From positions 1 through 33,131 of the forward strand of contig JAIYDW010000058.1 in the NCBI GenBank assembly GCA_027487315.1: a DNA stretch of 33,131 nt, given 5' to 3'. The DNA is from Verrucomicrobiaceae bacterium. GTDB taxonomy: Bacteria > Verrucomicrobiota > Verrucomicrobiia > Verrucomicrobiales > Verrucomicrobiaceae. A program made the position numbers and the translations under genes. The first letter of the stretch is position 1; each line of letters begins with the position of its first letter. Of this stretch, positions 1-8,383 are shown one piece after another. Below the pieces are notes generated by a model, which saw nothing but the letters and a program-made list of their open reading frames with translations, was not told the origin of the DNA and did not search any database.

Positions 1-3000
1 GAAGCCTTCGGCGATGGAGGACATGCCGAGGAGGGGGCCGCCGGATTGGAAGGCGGAGGCGGGGATGTGGAGGCGGTAGAGGCCGGGCTGGAGGCCGGAG
101 AAGAGGTAGGAGCCGTTGGGGGCGGAGGTGGTGGTGGCGAGGGGGGAGTCGATGCCGGGGGTTTGGGTGTTGGAGAAGAGCTGGACGGGGACGTTGGGGA
201 GGCCTTCACCAGAGTCGTAGCTGCCGTTGTCGTTGAGGTCGAAGAAGATGAGGTTGCCGACGGCGACGGTGCGTTGGAGGCCGATGTCGACGGTGAGGTC
301 GGAGCTGTCGTCGTCATCGTTGTCGGATTGGAAATCGAGACCGGTTTCGGTGGTGGCGTCTGTGGGGGCGGCGTTGGTTTGGAGGGTGACGATGGTGGTG
401 TTGAGGCCGGAGACGGCGGGGGCGGGGGCGTCGAGGGAGTCTTCGCCGAGGTCATCGTCTCCGGATTGGGTTCCGGGGAGGCTGGAGGCGCCGCGGAGCA
501 TGCCTGAGGCTTGGAATTCGGAGGGGGGAATGTGGACGAAGTAAGGTCCGGGCATGAGGAAGGTGAATAGGTAGCGGCCGCCGTCGGCGGTGATGGTGGT
601 GGCGACGGGGGCGGCGGTGAGGGGGTTGTCGCCCTGGCGGAAGAGGGAGAGGCGGACACCGTTCACGCCTTCGCCTTCATCGGCGATGCCGTTGCTGTTC
701 GAGTCGACGAAGACGAGGTTGCCGAGCTGGAGGAGGAGGGTGGGATCGAAGAAACCGAAGTCGACGGTGCCGTTGTCGCTGGTGCCGTTGGGGCCGGGTT
801 CGGTGGTAGGTGAGAGGGTGACGGCGCGGGAGACGATGTTGCCGAAGGGGCCGGGTTCGCCGTTGTCGTCATGATCGACATTGTTATCGGGATCGGGGGA
901 GGTGCCGAGGGAGCTGATCAGGCCGTCGAGGGCGCGGCCGGGCAGGAAGTTTTGGCCATTGATGACGACGATGAAGTCAGCGGCGGGGAGTCCTGTGAAC
1001 TCGTAGAAGCCTGGGACGCCGGCTTTGGAGAAGGTGGAGGTGGAGCCGTAGAAGACGTCGGTAGTGAGATCGAGGGAGCCGTTGGAGTTGAGGTCGAGGA
1101 ACAGGGAGATGGAGACATTGTTGAGGCCGGTCTCACCGATGCTGGGTTCGTAGAGGCGGTTGTTGTTGAGGTCCATCCAGACCTGGTTGCCGATGCTGGT
1201 GGTGCCGGTGGTGAGGAGGAGTCCGGCGTCCCAGGTGAGGTCGGATCTGCCGCTGGGGAGGGCGAAGGATTCGGTGCGACCGGTGGTGGGATGGGGGTCC
1301 GAGTCGTTGGCGTCGGAGGAGCCGAGGGGGCCGCGGGTGGTGAAGGTGATGGTGGGAGGGGCGACGAATTCGAGGAAGTAGGAGGCGGGGGGGAGGAGGT
1401 CGAAGAGGTAGAAGCCGGGGTTGCCGTTGATGTCGTCGGCGGTGGTGGTGGTGGCGAAGGGGGTGTTGGGGGAGGCAGCGTTGTAGAGGCGGACGGTGAC
1501 GCCGTTGGCGCCGCGGTGGGGGGCTTCGTTTTGGAGGCCGTCGATGCTGTTGTCGAACCAGACGTAGTTGCCGATGGCGGCGAGGGGTGAGGCGTCCTGG
1601 TGCATGCCCTGGTCCCAGGTTTGGTCGATTTCGTCGGTTTGGAGATTGGTGACGGGGAGGATGGCGGCGCGGAAGCCGCGGACAGTGGCGGGGGTGCCGT
1701 CGCTGTCATTGGCGTCGGTGGTGGTGTTGGCGGTGGAGGGGCGGAAGGTGGGGGGGGCGAAGATGACGGAGAAGTAGTTGCCGGGAGGCATGGAGGAGAA
1801 GAGGTAGTCGCCGCCGCCGGTGGTGATGGTGAAGCCGACGAGGGTGTCGGTGGCGGGGTCGGGGGTGTTGTCGCCATTGTCGCGGTAGAGTTCGACGCGG
1901 ACGCCGTTGATGCCGGGTTCGTTGGGGGACTGGATGCCGTCGCGGTTGAGGTCATTCCAGACGCGGTCCCCGTAGGCGACGGGGACGATGGGTTGGACGG
2001 CGATGCCGACTTTGACGGGTTCGGCGGAGGGGAGGGGTTGGTTGGTGTCGGCGAGGGTGGCGGAGATGCCGAAGGAGTTCCAGGCGATTTGGCCGTTGGT
2101 GGCGGCGTTGAGGGGGGCGCGCATGGGCCAGACGAGTTCGAACTGGTCGAGGGGGGCGAGGGTGCTGGTGCCGAAGTCGATTTTGAGGGAGCGGACGGTG
2201 GTGATGTCGTCGGGCGGGGTGGAGGACCAGGCTGGGGGTTGGGCGCCGGGGGGATTGGGGGAGAGGACCTCGGGGCGTTCGGGGTTGGACTGGGTGCTGT
2301 AGTAAACGGTGACGCCGGTGGGGGCGGAGAGGGGGCCTGCGAGGAGGGGGCGCCATTGGCTATCGCGAAGTTCGGAGGTGGTGATGACGCCGGTGTCACC
2401 GGGGAAGGGAAGGACGTCGATGAGGACGACGTTTCTCATGGGGACGTTGCCGCTGTTGCGGACAGTGAGGCGATAGTCGGCCTGGCCGCCGGGGATGGTG
2501 TTGCCGACGTCGGGGAAGCGGAGCCATTGGGAGTCGAGCTGGCCGCGGACATATTTGAAGGATTCGAGGGAGGGGGAGCGGGAGACGAAGTGGGAGGAGT
2601 TGTCGTTGGAGATTTGTTCGGTGCGATTGGAGTCGCCGTCGACGTCGTTGGTATCGGTGACGGGTCGGTTGTAGGCGATGGTGCCGAGCTGGGCGGCGGG
2701 GTTGACGGAGAGGTAGCCGTGGATGGTGTGGTTGGCAGAGGGGGTGCCGTCTTTGATGCGGGTATTGAACTCGATGGCGGAGGTGGTTCCGGCGGGGAAG
2801 GAGTGGGTGTAGCGCCAGCGGAGGAGGGTGCGGCCGGTGGCGTCGTAGTTGGGGAGGATTTCGAGGGTGGGGGTGGGGTCGGGGGCAGCGGCGCTGTTGT
2901 TGGTGGTGCGGAGGGAGAAGGAGCCGGGGAGGTAGTCGACACTGGCGGGGAGGAGGCACATGACGGTGGGGTTGACCATGGGGACGTCGGCGAACCAGGG

Positions 3001-4569
3001 AGTGTGGGCTTCGACACGGTAGCGGACGGTGTCACCGGGGAGGAGGGTGCCACCGGTGATCATGGTGGTTTCGACGTGGGGGACGGTGGTGGGATTGACG
3101 AGGGTGGTGTTGATCCAGGAGCTGAAGGCATTGATGACTTGGGTGCCGTTGTAGCTGGCGGTGAGTTGGGAGCGGTTGCTGATGGCGTTGCCGACGGTGA
3201 GGGTGGAGGAGGGGGTGTTCCAGCCGGTGAGGAGGGGTCTGCCTTCGAGGCGGAAGTCGTTGGTGGAGCTGTCGACGGGGAGGGTGCCGCATTGGAACTC
3301 GACATGAGAGACGAAGACGCCGGAGGGGAGGCCGAGGGAGCTGACGTTGAGGGAGGTGTTGAGGGGGAAGGGGCCGCCGGGCCAGGTGTAGAAGGTGCTG
3401 CCGGTGTTGCTGCGGCGATAGCGGATGGTGATGAAGTTGCCGGAGGGGGCGTTTTGCATCCAGGAGGGGGTGATGACTTTGGTGAGGTTGAAATTGGCGG
3501 GGATGGCGTCTGAGACGGTGAAGTTGGTGAGCGGGACGTTGCCGGCGTTGTTGGCGCCGAGGTACCAGGTGAAGGTTTGGTTGGGGAGGACGGTATCGTC
3601 GCCGACCCATTTCCAGGTGTAGCCGCTGGGGGAGGGGGAGAAGGCTTCGAGGTTGGTGGTCTGGGTGTCGGTGGTGGTGACGGTCGTGTTGTTGATGGTG
3701 GTGGCGTTGAGGGCGACGGAGTTGATGACTTGGGCGCCGGAGGCGAAGCGGGAGGAAGAGTAGAAGATGACGGGGGTGACGGTGCGGGAGGTGCCGGAGC
3801 CTGCGCCATTGAGGGCGGAGAGGGACCAGGTGATTCTGGTGGGACTGCCGGAGGTGCCGCTGCCGGAGACGGTGCCGCCGTCGGCATTGATGACGTTGGC
3901 GGGAAGGACCCCGACGGGGAGGGTATCGACGAGGGTGCCGCTTTGGAGGTTGAGATTGCCCGGGGAGGAGCGCTGGATGTGGATGGGGTAGCTGACGTTG
4001 GTGTTGACGAGGGCGGACCAGGGGCCGGTTTTGTCGACGCTCCAGCGATTGGAGGCGCTGGCGGTGGTGGTGATGGATCTGGAGGTGTCGTCGAGGTTGT
4101 CGCCTTCGGCGGTGACGGTCAGGGTGCGGGAGGTGGCATTGAGGGTGGGGCCTTCCTGGAAGCGGGCGCGAACGGTGAGGGTGCCTGCGCTGCCGGCGGG
4201 CAAGGGGTGCTTCATTTTGAAGACGACGGTGCCGTTTGAGTTCCAGGAGGGGGTGGAGACGGAGTCGACGTGGGTGGTGGGGACGAAGCTGTCGAAGAGG
4301 ATGTTGGAAGGGAGGGGGGCTCTGATTTCGAGATCTCTGGCATTGTTTCTGGTGGAGGCGACTGAGTAGCCGATGCGGTATTCGAAGGTCTGGCCGGTGG
4401 GGACGGGATTGGGGGCGGTGGTGGTCAGGTTGAGGAGGACGCTGACGTCGGCGGCGAGAGCGGAGGAGGGGGCGAGAGCGAGGAGGCAGAAGGCGATGCC
4501 GAGATGGACTAGCTTGAGCCCGCCGGGGGAGAACCGGGAGATGGACAAGCGAGAAGGGGGGGGAGGCAT
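1..4569 (-). CDS. Giant secreted SdrD B-like/DUF11 repeat protein, 3' end outside window
   Basis: One uninterrupted minus-strand frame of 1523 codons runs from the ATG at 4569 off the left edge, so the C-terminus is missing. The N-terminus is a good Sec signal peptide: basic residues, a hydrophobic stretch around residues 20-36 and an ALA-AD cleavage site near 39/40. Residues of about 40-860 are beta-rich and contain DUF11-like segments, recognised by phrases such as NAGNVPLTNFTVSDAIP and NSGNVPMRNVVLIDVLP. SdrD B-like units start near residues 866, 998, 1125, 1281 and 1436, each with a (V/I)GN.V(W/F).D.N.(D/N)G opening and a GxYLF strand. The last two are the longer type with HIP.S.F and a GDDDLGEDS motif, also found in the giant gene at 8776-26274. 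I infer an exported, Ca-stabilised fibre or adhesin. No Shine-Dalgarno is evident before the chosen start. The ligand and the mode of surface attachment cannot be seen here. Confidence 0.9.
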   Translation of the reverse strand, partial: MPPPPSRLSISRFSPGGLKLVHLGIAFCLLALAPSSALAADVSVLLNLTTTAPNPVPTGQTFEYRIGYSVASTRNNARDLEIRAPLPSNILFDSFVPTTHVDSVSTPSWNSNGTVVFKMKHPLPAGSAGTLTVRARFQEGPTLNATSRTLTVTAEGDNLDDTSRSITTTASASNRWSVDKTGPWSALVNTNVSYPIHIQRSSPGNLNLQSGTLVDTLPVGVLPANVINADGGTVSGSGTSGSPTRITWSLSALNGAGSGTSRTVTPVIFYSSSRFASGAQVINSVALNATTINNTTVTTTDTQTTNLEAFSPSPSGYTWKWVGDDTVLPNQTFTWYLGANNAGNVPLTNFTVSDAIPANFNLTKVITPSWMQNAPSGNFITIRYRRSNTGSTFYTWPGGPFPLNTSLNVSSLGLPSGVFVSHVEFQCGTLPVDSSTNDFRLEGRPLLTGWNTPSSTLTVGNAISNRSQLTASYNGTQVINAFSSWINTTLVNPTTVPHVETTMITGGTLLPGDTVRYRVEAHTPWFADVPMVNPTVMCLLPASVDYLPGSFSLRTTNNSAAAPDPTPTLEILPNYDATGRTLLRWRYTHSFPAGTTSAIEFNTRIKDGTPSANHTIHGYLSVNPAAQLGTIAYNRPVTDTNDVDGDSNRTEQISNDNSSHFVSRSPSLESFKYVRGQLDSQWLRFPDVGNTIPGGQADYRLTVRNSGNVPMRNVVLIDVLPFPGDTGVITTSELRDSQWRPLLAGPLSAPTGVTVYYSTQSNPERPEVLSPNPPGAQPPAWSSTPPDDITTVRSLKIDFGTSTLAPLDQFELVWPMRAPLNAATNGQIAWNSFGISATLADTNQPLPSAEPVKVGIAVQPIVPVAYGDRVWNDLNRDGIQSPNEPGINGVRVELYRDNGDNTPDPATDTLVGFTITTGGGDYLFSSMPPGNYFSVIFAPPTFRPSTANTTTDANDSDGTPATVRGFRAAILPVTNLQTDEIDQTWDQGMHQDASPLAAIGNYVWFDNSIDGLQNEAPHRGANGVTVRLYNAASPNTPFATTTTADDINGNPGFYLFDLLPPASYFLEFVAPPTITFTTRGPLGSSDANDSDPHPTTGRTESFALPSGRSDLTWDAGLLLTTGTTSIGNQVWMDLNNNRLYEPSIGETGLNNVSISLFLDLNSNGSLDLTTDVFYGSTSTFSKAGVPGFYEFTGLPAADFIVVINGQNFLPGRALDGLISSLGTSPDPDNNVDHDDNGEPGPFGNIVSRAVTLSPTTEPGPNGTSDNGTVDFGFFDPTLLLQLGNLVFVDSNSNGIADEGEGVNGVRLSLFRQGDNPLTAAPVATTITADGGRYLFTFLMPGPYFVHIPPSEFQASGMLRGASSLPGTQSGDDDLGEDSLDAPAPAVSGLNTTIVTLQTNAAPTDATTETGLDFQSDNDDDDSSDLTVDIGLQRTVAVGNLIFFDLNDNGSYDSGEGLPNVPVQLFSNTQTPGIDSPLATTTSAPNGSYLFSGLQPGLYRLHIPASAFQSGGPLLGMSSIAEGF

Positions 4570-4608
4570 CAACGGAGAGGGAGGAGCGAGGGGATCGAAA
4601 CGCTTGAC

Positions 4609-4637
4609 TGATAACTATGTAAATTATGATAATTATA
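4609..4637 (-). promoter_or_regulatory. AT-rich promoter region of the left giant gene
   Basis: This AT-rich island in otherwise GC-rich DNA lies 40-70 bp upstream of the ATG at 4569. On the minus strand a perfect TATAAT occupies 4637-4632. No convincing -35 box is seen; the hexamer at 17-bp spacing is TTCTTA. A 13-bp palindrome, AATTAT-G-ATAATT, spans 4622-4634. A near-perfect direct repeat, TGATAA(C/T)TAT, lies at 4609-4618 and 4627-4636. A similar TAATTATA core precedes the other giant gene. Promoter function is inferred from composition and position. Confidence 0.45.
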
Positions 4638-4799
4638 TTTCAAGGGAAAGAATGTAAGAAGTCAGAGAATTGTAACCGGACGGCATGGCGCGGCTTACCG
4701 AGACGCAGAAGGGAGGGAGATTTGCGGATTGCGAGGGGTGGGTGCCCTTGTGCGAGATACCTTTGCCGAAGGGTGGGTGAGTTCTTGAGTAAGACCGAC

Positions 4800-4950
4800 T
4801 CTCGAAAGGCTTGTCACCTTGCCCAGCGGCGGAGCGGCCTCGTTGGCGGCGTCAGCCGCTTGCCTGCTATTGATTGAATAGCGGGCTGCGCGACTTCTTT
4901 GCCACTGAGGCCGCTGCGCTCGCCGGATCCAAGTTACCCTCTTTTCGAGA
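4800..4950. repeat. Imperfect 151-bp palindromic element (REP/MITE-like)
   Basis: The outer arms TCTCGAAA (4800-4807) and TTTCGAGA (4943-4950) are perfectly complementary. Inside lie a second perfect 9-bp arm pair, AGCGGCCTC (4834-4842) and GAGGCCGCT (4907-4915), and small hairpins such as GCTATT-gattg-AATAGC. The nested complementarity spans the element and encodes no convincing protein. The segment TCACCTTGCCCAGCGGCGG (4814-4832) reappears with two differences at 32921-32939, suggesting a dispersed repeat. No target-site duplication or transposase was recognised. The rest of the gene-free stretch 4570-5039 shows nothing else I can name apart from the promoter and the inverted repeat at 4955-4998. 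Confidence 0.5.
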
Positions 4951-4954
4951 ACCG

Positions 4955-4998
4955 GTCTAGGACTCAAGAAGCGGTTCGCGAATCGACAAAGCCTAGAC
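4955..4998. repeat. Inverted repeat upstream of the GNAT gene
   Basis: Perfect 7-bp arms GTCTAGG (4955-4961) and CCTAGAC (4992-4998) flank a 30-bp loop that itself holds the palindrome TTCGCGAA (4975-4982). It ends 41 bp before the GNAT start codon. It could be an operator, an mRNA hairpin, or the edge of the neighbouring palindromic element. No function can be assigned. Confidence 0.35.
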
Positions 4999-5039
4999 TA
5001 TTCCGATGGAGTGACGTTAGAGTTGGTTGCCTGCTCACT

Positions 5040-5579
5040 ATGAATGAAGCCTTTTCCATGCGGCTTGCGCGCGAGGATGACATCCAGACATTGGAGGTTC
5101 TCATTCCGCTTTCGGTGCGCGCTTTGCAGGCACCTTTCTATTCGTCTGAGCAGATGGAGGCTGCGCTTGGACCGGTTTTTGGCGTCGACAGGCAGCTGAT
5201 CCGTGACGGAACTTACTTCATCGTTGAGCATGCCGGACAGGTTGTCGGTTGCGGTGGTTGGAGTCGCCGGCGAGCTGTTTTTGGCGGCGACAGCGCACGA
5301 CCTGCGGAGGACGATGCTCTTGACCAAGCGCATGAGCCGGCTCGCATTCGTGCTTTCTTCGTGCATCCCGATTGGGCGCGTCGGGGTATTGGTCGCCTCA
5401 TTCTTTCGGCTTGCGAGTCGGCGATCTGCTCTGCTGGCTTCCGTGAGGCGGTACTTGTCGCCACGCTCGCCGGCGAGCCGCTTTATGCTTCGTTTGGCTG
5501 CACTGTTGTTGAGCGTTACGAGGTTCCGCTTTCCGGGGGGCTTACACTTCCAGTGGTGCGGATGGCCAAGTGCTTTTAG
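5040..5579 (+). CDS. GNAT family N-acetyltransferase
   Basis: This 179-residue protein has the size and pattern of a single GNAT domain, which transfers an acetyl group from acetyl-CoA to an amine. The acetyl-CoA-binding motif A is clear at about residues 103-126: an IRAFFVHP strand followed by the R.RGIGR pyrophosphate loop and a helix. The core strand YFIVEHAGQVVGCGGW lies at about 59-74, and the C-terminal motif B strand continues as LYASFGCTVVERYEVPL. The ATG at 5040 places the first strand (MRLAREDD) at the usual distance from the N-terminus. The frame stays open upstream to 4899, but that stretch has no GNAT-like sequence. The substrate cannot be told. The gene is flanked by palindromic DNA, opposes its neighbours, and its codon use is less biased to third-position C, which hints at separate ancestry. 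Confidence 0.85.
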   Translation: MNEAFSMRLAREDDIQTLEVLIPLSVRALQAPFYSSEQMEAALGPVFGVDRQLIRDGTYFIVEHAGQVVGCGGWSRRRAVFGGDSARPAEDDALDQAHEPARIRAFFVHPDWARRGIGRLILSACESAICSAGFREAVLVATLAGEPLYASFGCTVVERYEVPLSGGLTLPVVRMAKCF

Positions 5580-5607
5580 ATTGGTTCTCGATTGGAAGCA
5601 GCGCATT

Positions 5608-5661
5608 GTGTCCTATCAGTCGAGTCACTAATTTTTGCAACCCACGCGCCTGACAGGACAC
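5608..5661. terminator. Inverted repeat between convergent genes
   Basis: The arms GTGTCCTATCAG (5608-5619) and CTGACAGGACAC (5650-5661) pair over 12 positions with one mismatch, around a 30-nt loop. It sits between the stop of the GNAT gene (5579) and the stop of the convergent propeller gene (5661), where a bidirectional terminator would be expected. The loop is long and no clean U-tract follows on the plus strand, so it could be a repeat element instead. Confidence 0.4.
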
Positions 5662-8189
5662 TAATAGCCCCAGATGCCACCGACGGCCAGTTCGGTGCCG
5701 TGCTTGAAGGTGGCGCGGTGCAAGATCATGCCATTTTCAACCAGGCGACCCTGACCGAGGGTGCCCATGCCTGCGGCGTCGGTGTTGTTGGAAGGGAGGA
5801 CGAGACTGAGCAGCGTGGAAGCTGGAGCGGAGCCGTCGATGGCAGTGCCTTTACGCATCACCACCGAATGTTGGGAATCGACCGTGATCTTTCCGCCAAG
5901 CAGCACCTGGTTCTGGCCCGCAGGGCTACGGCCGAGGCTGGCAAGCACCGCCCAACTGCCATCCGCCCCGGCATCGACGTTCTGGATGACCGCGAGAAAG
6001 GCGCCTCCAGACTTGGGCAGGGTTTGTCCTTCGCGCACCAGTAACGAGGGAGCGTTCGATCCCAGATTGCAGCGCCAGAATCCCACGTCGTTTGTGGAGT
6101 TGATGCCGGGGCCTTTGATCTGCGCCAGGAACAGAATGCTGCCATCGGTTGTGGCAAAGGTCTTGAAAAAGCGGTTCCAGCTGACTCCTGCAGGAAAGCC
6201 TGGCACCTGGCCGCGCGCCCAGGCCACGGAGTGCTTGGCACCGCTCGTGTGATTGAAGGACCAAATACCCTGCGCGGAGAAAGCGGAAGTCTTGTAGGTG
6301 GCCCGAATGACCGTGACGCCTGCGCTCACAGCCTCGCCGACGAAACTGCTGAACTTGGCGTCGGAAAACTGCTCGGCAGTGCCTGCGGGCGCCTCGCCTT
6401 TTTCCAAGGCCACTGCCGCGCTGCCGCTGAGAGCTTTCGTGAATACGGCGGCATTGCTGGCAACGGGCCGACCCATCAGAAAGGAACTGTAGGCCAAGCG
6501 GGTACCTGCGGCAGCCAGACGGGGGTTGAGCTGGCCATGCAGCACGCCTGAAATGCCGGACGGCCGACCTTCTCTCGCTTCCGTCAAAGCCAGTAACCCG
6601 GGTCGGGCAATCAGGCTGTCACTGTCCAAACTGGTGTTCGCGTCCGGTTTCAGGACCAGGTTCACGGCGGCCGCGGTGTTCTGCATTCCAGCCGCGCTGT
6701 GGATTTTAGCGATCGTGGAGTTGGCCGTATCTCCCGATAGAAAAATGGAACCGCCAGGGGTGAGGAGCGGAAGGAGCGAGCCACCGTTTTGCTTCCAGAG
6801 CGAGACCGTTCCGCTGGTGGAGCGCATGAGGCAGTAGGCGGTGCTGCCATCCGGGCTGAAGAAGGGGCGGAAAGGAGTGCCTGCTTTGACATTGGAGGAC
6901 ACCGAGCCCTCGCGGAGGAGGAGGCTGCTCATACCAGACGTGCCGGTCCAAAGGCCGCTGTTGTTGGCCGGGCTGACACCCGAACCGGAGACGCTGGCGC
7001 CAAACAGGGCCAAGCCAGCGCTGTTGAGCGTGGCATCCGCCAGGTTGGAGAACAGGGGGCCGGTCAATCCACCCGCCGCCTGCTTGGTGACAGCGGCGAT
7101 GCTACCATCCAGGCGTCCGCCAGAAATTCCCACGGAGCGAAACACTCGGCTTCCTGCCGGACCGGCCGCCATTTGTCCGCACAGACTGGCCCCCGAAAAG
7201 ACGAAGGCTCCTGTGGCCTGGACTTCTAAGAACAGGCGGCTAAGGCTTGCCGTTTGGCGGTCGTACAGCCAGGGGCCATCCGCAGACTGGATGAGCAGCA
7301 GGTGGCCGCTGGCGCAAAGATTCACCCCAAAGCCGGTGAAGACGGGCGAGGGCGGCACCAAGGTCTCCAGCAACGCGAAAGTGCGCAGGTCATAATGGTA
7401 AACCCGGCTCTTGGTATGGCAACTGATGTACAGGCTGCTGCCGCTGATGGCGATTGACTTGCCAAATTGCGCGCCATTGCCGGGTTCGGGATTCGGAATT
7501 TTGAAGGAGGTTCCGAACGGGTTCACCCCCAGCACGACTCCTGCCCCGGTGAAGGCACCGACCGAGTTGCGAGGGGAGCCCATGGCCAGGCAGGATCCCT
7601 CGATCGCAAGCGAGTCCCCCGGAGAATAGTCAATGGTCTCCTGCCACGTAGGCGTGCTCAGGAGATTGCCGGTTTTGGCCTCCAGCACGGCGCTAACTAC
7701 ATCGGTGGTGTCGGTAAAGCCGACGATGACCCGCCCGCCATCCGTGGCGAGGCCGGCGACATAGCGACTTGGAAAGTCCTTGCGCCAGAGGTAGGCGCCG
7801 GTGGCACAGTTGAAGGCCCGCACGCTTGAATCACCCTCGGAGACAACAACGAAGTCACCTGAAGCTGCCATGGCTCTGGACATGATGGCAAACGGGTAGG
7901 GCAATGTGGAGAGCAAACGGCGGGCAAGCTTGCCCGTGGCGTTGCTGTAAACGAGAACCTCACCGGCGGCAGGGACCTGCTCCCCCTTGCTGGTCACACG
8001 CTGGGTGCTTGGCTGGGCCACCAACGTCCAGGATTCGGTCACCACCGTATCGCCTGCGGAGGCACCGGGCGGCAGAGGCAGTTCGGAAACGATGCCGGTG
8101 CCGGCCTGTGAAGGCAACGTGGCAGCGAAGCCAAGCACAAGGCTGGTGACGGCAAGGGCAACAGGGCGCATTGGGGCGGTGAGACTCAT
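5661..8189 (-). CDS. Secreted beta-propeller-like repeat protein (NxxGxxAF-like)
   Basis: This is an 842-residue exported protein of unknown role. Residues 1-29 form a signal peptide with a hydrophobic run at about 10-24 and cleavage near SQA-GT; the ATG at residue 7 (8171) is an equally possible start. Residues of about 45-310 read as a quinoprotein/FG-GAP-like propeller, with phrases such as AFNCATGAYLWRKDF, VVSAVLEAKTGNLLSTPTW and GAQFGKSIAISGSSLYI. From about 385 onward a second repeat type appears: NSAGLALFGA at 389-398, then NNSGLWTG...LLLREG and NDVGFWRC...LLVREGQ. These resemble, from memory, the NxxGxxAF tandem-repeat (TIGR05002-like) proteins of Planctomycetes and Verrucomicrobia. 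No C-terminal PEP-CTERM or LPXTG signal is present. It is convergent with the GNAT gene and diverges from the NTF2-like gene. Codon use is less extreme than in the giant genes. Confidence 0.8.
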   Translation of the reverse strand: MSLTAPMRPVALAVTSLVLGFAATLPSQAGTGIVSELPLPPGASAGDTVVTESWTLVAQPSTQRVTSKGEQVPAAGEVLVYSNATGKLARRLLSTLPYPFAIMSRAMAASGDFVVVSEGDSSVRAFNCATGAYLWRKDFPSRYVAGLATDGGRVIVGFTDTTDVVSAVLEAKTGNLLSTPTWQETIDYSPGDSLAIEGSCLAMGSPRNSVGAFTGAGVVLGVNPFGTSFKIPNPEPGNGAQFGKSIAISGSSLYISCHTKSRVYHYDLRTFALLETLVPPSPVFTGFGVNLCASGHLLLIQSADGPWLYDRQTASLSRLFLEVQATGAFVFSGASLCGQMAAGPAGSRVFRSVGISGGRLDGSIAAVTKQAAGGLTGPLFSNLADATLNSAGLALFGASVSGSGVSPANNSGLWTGTSGMSSLLLREGSVSSNVKAGTPFRPFFSPDGSTAYCLMRSTSGTVSLWKQNGGSLLPLLTPGGSIFLSGDTANSTIAKIHSAAGMQNTAAAVNLVLKPDANTSLDSDSLIARPGLLALTEAREGRPSGISGVLHGQLNPRLAAAGTRLAYSSFLMGRPVASNAAVFTKALSGSAAVALEKGEAPAGTAEQFSDAKFSSFVGEAVSAGVTVIRATYKTSAFSAQGIWSFNHTSGAKHSVAWARGQVPGFPAGVSWNRFFKTFATTDGSILFLAQIKGPGINSTNDVGFWRCNLGSNAPSLLVREGQTLPKSGGAFLAVIQNVDAGADGSWAVLASLGRSPAGQNQVLLGGKITVDSQHSVVMRKGTAIDGSAPASTLLSLVLPSNNTDAAGMGTLGQGRLVENGMILHRATFKHGTELAVGGIWGY

Positions 8190-8383
8190 GATGAGAGAGA
8201 AATTACCTGACCGAAGCGAGCCGGGTATCGGACTTTCGTCGGAGCCAATCGGACGGAGCCTCGTCAGGCGGGGTGTTCTCTGGCTGAGCTCGCCGGATCA
8301 AAATGACAATCTTTTAACGTGGCGGGTCATGAAGATCCGGACCAGCTTCACTGAATTTGTTCAGCGATTGAATCTCGGGTGAT

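Noticed and set aside
918-2399. Minus-strand Pro/Ser/Thr-rich frame of 493 codons
   Set aside because: It is an off-frame reading of the left giant gene; composition is featureless and the correct frame shows SdrD B-like units throughout.
1600-3513. Plus-strand open frame of 637 codons opposite the left giant gene
   Set aside because: Same antisense, codon-aligned, low-complexity composition. The minus-strand frame carries the signal peptide, DUF11 and SdrD motifs.
1-4569. Frameshift or pseudogene in the left giant gene
   Set aside because: The minus-strand frame is continuous from the ATG at 4569 to the window edge, with domain motifs all along. The absence of a stop is only due to the window boundary.
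4899-5039. N-terminal extension of the GNAT gene by 47 residues
   Set aside because: The extension is Arg/Pro/Ser-rich, crosses the inverted repeat and does not resemble GNAT sequence. The ATG at 5040 gives the family length.
4690-5040. Integron attC site upstream of the GNAT gene
   Set aside because: GTTAGAG near 5015 recalls a core site, but no RYYYAAC partner with paired simple sites was found and no integrase gene is visible.
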